Assembly (NCBI GenBank): GCA_029932895.1
Contig: JAOZPF010000089.1
Span: 1-10,076 of the forward strand
Length of the DNA: 10,076 nucleotides
Origin: Anaerolineae bacterium
GTDB taxonomy: Bacteria > Chloroflexota > Anaerolineae > B4-G1 > DUEL01
Reading direction: 5' to 3'
Part shown: piece by piece, positions 7,025-10,076 of the stretch
Numbering within the stretch: the stretch's first letter is position 1
How the letters are laid out: every line of letters starts with the position of its first letter
The notes under the pieces: model-generated
Databases searched by the model: none
Seen by the model: the letters and a program-made list of their open reading frames with translations, nothing else
What the model was told of the DNA's origin: nothing
Translations under genes and position numbers: made by a program

Positions 7025-7030
7025 CCTCCT
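7025..7030 (-). promoter_or_regulatory. Ribosome-binding site overlapping the upstream stop codon
   Basis: The minus strand reads TAGGAGG, where TAG (7031-7029) is the stop of the tail protein gene and AGGAGG (7025-7030) is a near-ideal Shine-Dalgarno site 7 nt before the ATG at 7017. This favours coupled translation of the two genes. Confidence 0.8.
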
Positions 7031-8480
7031 ACGTCTCATACACAAAGAGAGGAATCAGCCCAAAGGGCATATACTCCTCGACTTTGGCCTGCAAGCTCTC
7101 CAGCCTGATCGGATTGAGCAATTGGCTGAACGCGCCGATTTCCGAGCCGTTCTCCGCCCCGCGCCGGATCTCGACCGGTGCTGCCTCGCTTAGCTGCCCG
7201 TAACCCGGGTCGCCAAAGCGCCGCGAAGTGAAAAGGGAATTCGCGTCGGAGATAAAGTGGGATTCATAGGGGCGGGGCAGCCGGCTGCCCGTGGGCGCAG
7301 CGCCAAAGCGGAAGCAGCCATTCTGGGTGTCGGTGACATCTACTTGGGCCGTGACGAGCGCTTCTGTCGCCCACAGGCGGTTCACATTCACCGCGCCGAA
7401 CACCGTCACCCGCTCCAATCGCACCTCGCTGGCTGGCAGGCCCAGCGCGGTGGCTCCCTGAATGATCGAATCCCGAACGGTCACGTTTTCCAGAGCGCCG
7501 CCTCCCTGCGTGCGGATCGGCCCCATGATAGATTTCTCGATCACCAGCTCCTCCACCTGGGCCTCGACGACCAGCGCTAGTGGCTGGATCGGCAGCCCTT
7601 CCGCGTCTCTGCCGCCGGGATCGAAGGTGCAGCTTCGTATAGTCACGCGCTCGTAGTCTCCTCTGAGCACGACGGCGAAACTGCCCGCCCCGCCCAGCCA
7701 GAGCCCGTCCAGCAGGAGTGTGCTGTCCTTGTTCTGGCCTGTGTTGAGGAGCCAGTTTGATTGCAGGCGCAGATAGGGCCGCTGTTGGTTTGCTGCCTGC
7801 AGGGTGAGAGCCCTGACGGCCAGTTTGTTGTGCAGCGGGCCGTATGTGGCGCTGTCGTCGATCTGGGTGACGTTGTTGTTTGCCTGTGCTGTTCCCAGGA
7901 TGGGGCCGCCGCCGTGGTGTGTGAACTTGGGCTTGCGCCCTTCCACCTCGCGCCGGTCGTAGGTGCCGGCGCCGATCTCGCCGGGGAAGCCATAGTGGTA
8001 GGTCACGCTGCTGGACGGCGCTGGCGGAGCGCCGACGAACAGGAACCGCCCTCGCGCCGGGTCAATCACCAACCGCTTGCCGGGGGCGCTCGCCGTCCAG
8101 CCCGCCAGATCGCCGGCCGCCACCTGGTCCGCCCTCACGCTCGTTCCCGCCGCCTCTTCGACGCACACCCCGTTGGGGATCAATCGCCCCTTGGCCTCTG
8201 CCAGCAGCCGGCAGCGCATAGGGGCGGGCAACTCCCATTCCCGTGCCGGCCGCCAGGCGTCCCAATTCTCTGCTCGCTCCCCGTTCTGGCTGGCGTCCTG
8301 CGGCCTGTTGCGCGGCATAAAGAGCGGCGCATCGCGCCCCGATGGATCAAAGGTGAAGCCGTTCCCCGCAGCGCGGGCGTGCGGGGTCACCCCCGCGACG
8401 CGGAAGGCGGTCAGGCGGTAGAGGTAAAAGATCAGCTTGGGGATCCCATATCGCCCATCGGTGCCCCGATGCTGGCGCAC
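7029..8480 (-). CDS. Tail protein I-like protein, C-terminal part (beta-helix), frameshifted from its N-terminus
   Basis: The open frame has 483 residues from a GTG at 8480. That GTG is almost certainly an internal Val: there is no ribosome-binding site, and the sequence continues the protein encoded at 8432-9034 in another frame (FHTP, then DVRQHRGTDGRYGIPKLIFY). Joined, the protein would have about 668 residues. After a tail-protein segment (YRLTAFRV, FDPSGRDAPLF at about 43-54) there is a stretch of short beta-strands at about 215-395 (LLLDGLWLGG, LRGDYERVTIRSCTFDPG, LVIEKSIMGPI, VRLERVTVFGAVNVN). The end is conserved-looking (FTSRRFGDPGYGQLSEAAPV, then EIRRGAENGSEIGAF and EEYMPFGL). From family knowledge this is a baseplate-associated tail protein common in contractile injection clusters, with the beta-helix probably facing outwards. 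If the shift is real and uncompensated, the gene is broken. Confidence 0.82.
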   Translation of the reverse strand: MRQHRGTDGRYGIPKLIFYLYRLTAFRVAGVTPHARAAGNGFTFDPSGRDAPLFMPRNRPQDASQNGERAENWDAWRPAREWELPAPMRCRLLAEAKGRLIPNGVCVEEAAGTSVRADQVAAGDLAGWTASAPGKRLVIDPARGRFLFVGAPPAPSSSVTYHYGFPGEIGAGTYDRREVEGRKPKFTHHGGGPILGTAQANNNVTQIDDSATYGPLHNKLAVRALTLQAANQQRPYLRLQSNWLLNTGQNKDSTLLLDGLWLGGAGSFAVVLRGDYERVTIRSCTFDPGGRDAEGLPIQPLALVVEAQVEELVIEKSIMGPIRTQGGGALENVTVRDSIIQGATALGLPASEVRLERVTVFGAVNVNRLWATEALVTAQVDVTDTQNGCFRFGAAPTGSRLPRPYESHFISDANSLFTSRRFGDPGYGQLSEAAPVEIRRGAENGSEIGAFSQLLNPIRLESLQAKVEEYMPFGLIPLFVYET

Positions 8481-9034
8481 GTCGGGGGTGTGTGGAACTC
8501 GTCGCCCGGCCCACCCACCAATTCCGACGCGCGCGGGTGGCGCAGGTCAGCCCATCCCCCCGGCGCTGTCCCGGAGAAATAACCGGCCAGGGGAGCGGGG
8601 TGAGGGTCGAGCCTGTGCCGCGAGCGGCCCAGCCGCTGCAAGCTCTCCACGACCGTTCCCTCCCAGCCAGTGATGTCGCTGATCAGCTCTTCGAGCACCC
8701 GCAGCGTGCCCTTGCGGCGGCGGTAGTAGATCGTTTTGGCCACATCTATGCGCCGGCCGCGCCGGTTGAGCGCCGAGACCAGCCGCGTGCCCACGAGGTC
8801 TGCCAGGTAGGGCACGACCCAGTCGTCACACAGTTCGATGAACTGGTCATCCCACAGCCGGTCCTGGCTGCGGCGCAGGAACGCTGCCTGTTCGGCCAGG
8901 ACCTCCACCAGGGCGCGCAGGACGCCCGGATTCTCGGCGATGCCATCCTCGTGGCGATAGATGGCGGGGATCATCTCCCACAGTTTTTCCGCAAAATACC
9001 GCTCAAAGCCATCGCGTGGTCTGTCGGTCATCAC
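8432..9034 (-). CDS. Phage tail protein I-like, N-terminal part (frame lost after residue 182)
   Basis: The first about 182 residues look like the gpI/tail protein I wedge component that pairs with baseplate J: FAEKLWEMIPAIYRHEDG, then WDDQFIELCDDWVVPYLADL, then IDVAKTIYYRRRKGTLRVLE and ISDITGWEGTVVES. After FHTP the frame gives about 17 residues of unrelated sequence and stops at 8432, while the matching continuation lies in the frame of 7029-8480. The start is either the GTG at 9034 (4-nt overlap with the J stop) or the ATG at 9031 (TGATG, 1-nt overlap). AAAGGTGG upstream fits the ATG slightly better. The overlap with the J gene implies translational coupling. Role (family knowledge): baseplate wedge assembly around the spike. 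Confidence 0.85.
   Translation of the reverse strand: MMTDRPRDGFERYFAEKLWEMIPAIYRHEDGIAENPGVLRALVEVLAEQAAFLRRSQDRLWDDQFIELCDDWVVPYLADLVGTRLVSALNRRGRRIDVAKTIYYRRRKGTLRVLEELISDITGWEGTVVESLQRLGRSRHRLDPHPAPLAGYFSGTAPGGWADLRHPRASELVGGPGDEFHTPPTCASIGAPMGDMGSPS
8484..8488 (-). other. Frameshift site at a run of five C's in the tail protein I gene
   Basis: On the coding strand the reading CAC ACA CCC CCG ACG leaves the homologous frame. Reading the following GAC GTG CGC in frame restores a continuous tail-protein sequence. This needs one extra C, two fewer, or a -1 ribosomal shift. The run is the only homopolymer at the junction, so an indel or a base-calling error there is the simplest explanation. 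Confidence 0.8.
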
Positions 9035-10076
9035 GACGCCACCTTTCCGCCGAGCTTTAACTTGACGTCAAAGTACTTGCCCGCGCCAGGGCTGAGGGCA
9101 AAGGCCTGGAATGGGGAGCCGTTCCAGAGGATCGATTGTACCGCCCTGACGCCGGGGACGGAGGTCGCTGCTGCCAAGATGCGGCTGCGATAGAGCGGGC
9201 AGCCGATGCCGATCCGCTCCGGGGTGAGCAGCCCTTTTTCCTTGCCCAGGAGCACGGCGCGCACAGCGGCGAGGACCTGGGACTTGGAGCGCGGGTCGAT
9301 CTCCACATCCAGTGTCAGTTGGGCTGGAACGGCCTGAGCCACCTGCGCGTCCAGCGGCGTGCTGGGGTCTGTGAGTTTCCGCAGCGTCTGCAGCAACGTG
9401 GCGGCGATGGCGGCCTGGCCGATGTACCAGACCTGCACGACCGGTTGTTGCTTGGCGCTGTTCCAGCGCCATTCGGCGCGCACGGCACGCACGCCGGGCA
9501 CCCCCGCCGCCACGGCCTCCATGTCCTGGACCGAGACCGCGCGGCCCAGGATCAGTGCTGAGCGGGGAGCGTACGTTTGCAATTTCTCGGTGGATTCACC
9601 GTCAGCGCCGCCATAGGCAGCCACAGGGTTGCGCACGCTCTTGAGCCCTTTTACCGGTTTGGCAAGCTGGGTGATCGAGCCGGCGGGGGGGCTGGCTGCG
9701 CCGGCCCCGTAGCGGTAGGTGGCTACCACGTTGTTGGTTCCGGTGGGCAGGCGTGCGCCCCGTTTCCCATCGCCAAAGATCACCACCGACTCGCCGTCAT
9801 CGTTCTGGCGGACGATATAGACCTGCGCATCTGGCTTCTTGCCGTAAAAGCTCTCCACCTCGGTCCACTGAACGTTGTTGACGGTCACCTTGAGCGTGCT
9901 GGCGACAGCGCGCTCGTTGCTTGCTGTGGGCAGCGCGACATAGGTCAGCGGCTTTTTCTTCAGCTTGAAGGACTGGTTGGGCGTGGAACCGTCTCCGCTG
10001 CCCAGGACCTCGTTGCTGACGGTCTCGCCTCGGCTCGCGGTGACCACGTTCCCGTGCACGCTGACGGGCGCTGTGA
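9031..10076 (-). CDS. Baseplate J / gp6-like assembly protein, C-terminal part (cut by window edge)
   Basis: The gene runs off the right edge: the frame is open to 10076 and reads TAPVSVHGNVV before the first possible internal start, so the GTG at 10059 is not the true start. About 348 C-terminal residues are visible. They match the family called putative baseplate assembly protein, related to P2 gpJ and T4 gp6: GETVSNEVLGSGDGS, PLTYV, VYIVRQNDDGESVVIFGDGK, then RLPTGTNNVVATYRYGAG, NPVAAYGGADGESTE, RSALILGRAVSVQDMEAVAA and GVPGVRAVRAEW. The C-terminal part (about 240-342 from the GTG) is a second alpha/beta wedge domain ending with VPGVRAVQSILWNGSPF. In the family this protein forms the ring of wedges around the central spike. 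It overlaps the tail protein I gene by 1-4 nt. Confidence 0.88.
   Translation of the reverse strand, partial: TAPVSVHGNVVTASRGETVSNEVLGSGDGSTPNQSFKLKKKPLTYVALPTASNERAVASTLKVTVNNVQWTEVESFYGKKPDAQVYIVRQNDDGESVVIFGDGKRGARLPTGTNNVVATYRYGAGAASPPAGSITQLAKPVKGLKSVRNPVAAYGGADGESTEKLQTYAPRSALILGRAVSVQDMEAVAAGVPGVRAVRAEWRWNSAKQQPVVQVWYIGQAAIAATLLQTLRKLTDPSTPLDAQVAQAVPAQLTLDVEIDPRSKSQVLAAVRAVLLGKEKGLLTPERIGIGCPLYRSRILAAATSVPGVRAVQSILWNGSPFQAFALSPGAGKYFDVKLKLGGKVAS

Noticed and set aside
8484..8488. Programmed -1 ribosomal frameshift as the main explanation of the split tail protein gene
   Set aside because: The site is not a canonical slippery heptamer: the base before the run is A, so the first tRNA would re-pair poorly. 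I saw no obvious downstream stem. Kept only as a minor alternative to an indel or read error.
7761..8582. 273-codon open frame on the plus strand
   Set aside because: It is antisense to the tail protein I gene and spans its frameshift. The product is low-complexity and resembles no family.
8492..9193. 233-codon open frame on the plus strand
   Set aside because: It overlaps antisense two well-supported baseplate genes; no start signal and no domain.

Overview
The window is GC-rich, roughly 60% by eye. It holds two unrelated blocks that converge near position 2,200. On content it looks like an environmental bacterium. A Chloroflexota-type host is my best guess, because it would combine a Thr-rich small membrane protein, a Wzy/ligase-like protein with TPRs, and a contractile-injection-type baseplate cluster. 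The sequence alone does not settle this.

Left block (1-2203). A small two-helix membrane protein gene on the minus strand (83-328) comes with an apparently complete transcription unit. It has a TTGACA -35 box, a 17-nt spacer, an extended -10, an 8-bp inverted repeat overlapping the -10, a strong Shine-Dalgarno site and a downstream hairpin with a T-tract. Divergent from it is a polytopic O-antigen ligase/polymerase-like protein with a C-terminal TPR tail (about 434-2203, plus strand). The start of that gene is uncertain. The two share a regulatory gap of about 105 bp that also holds a perfect 8-bp-stem hairpin.

Right block (2232-10076, all minus strand, read from right to left). This is the distal part of a contractile phage-tail-like operon. 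In order of transcription it holds: (i) the 3' part of a baseplate J / gp6-like wedge gene, cut by the right edge; (ii) a tail protein I-like gene joined to a beta-helix-rich second half, split by a frameshift at a run of five C's (coding strand, 8484-8488); (iii) a 1,266-residue protein with a DUF6519-type N-terminus, a long right-handed beta-helix and an embedded carboxypeptidase-regulatory-like beta-sandwich; (iv) a 319-residue protein with an N-terminal coiled coil and two copies of a related beta-sandwich. Genes overlap or are separated by 11-25 bp, each downstream gene has a ribosome-binding site, and no internal promoter or terminator was seen, so they look like one operon. None has a signal peptide, as expected of injection machines assembled in the cytoplasm.

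Working model: J and I build the baseplate wedge, while the beta-helix and beta-sandwich proteins form peripheral, fibre-like or target-binding parts. The sheath, tube, spike, ATPase and any effector genes would lie beyond the right edge. No tRNA, rRNA, CRISPR array, insertion sequence or attachment site was seen.
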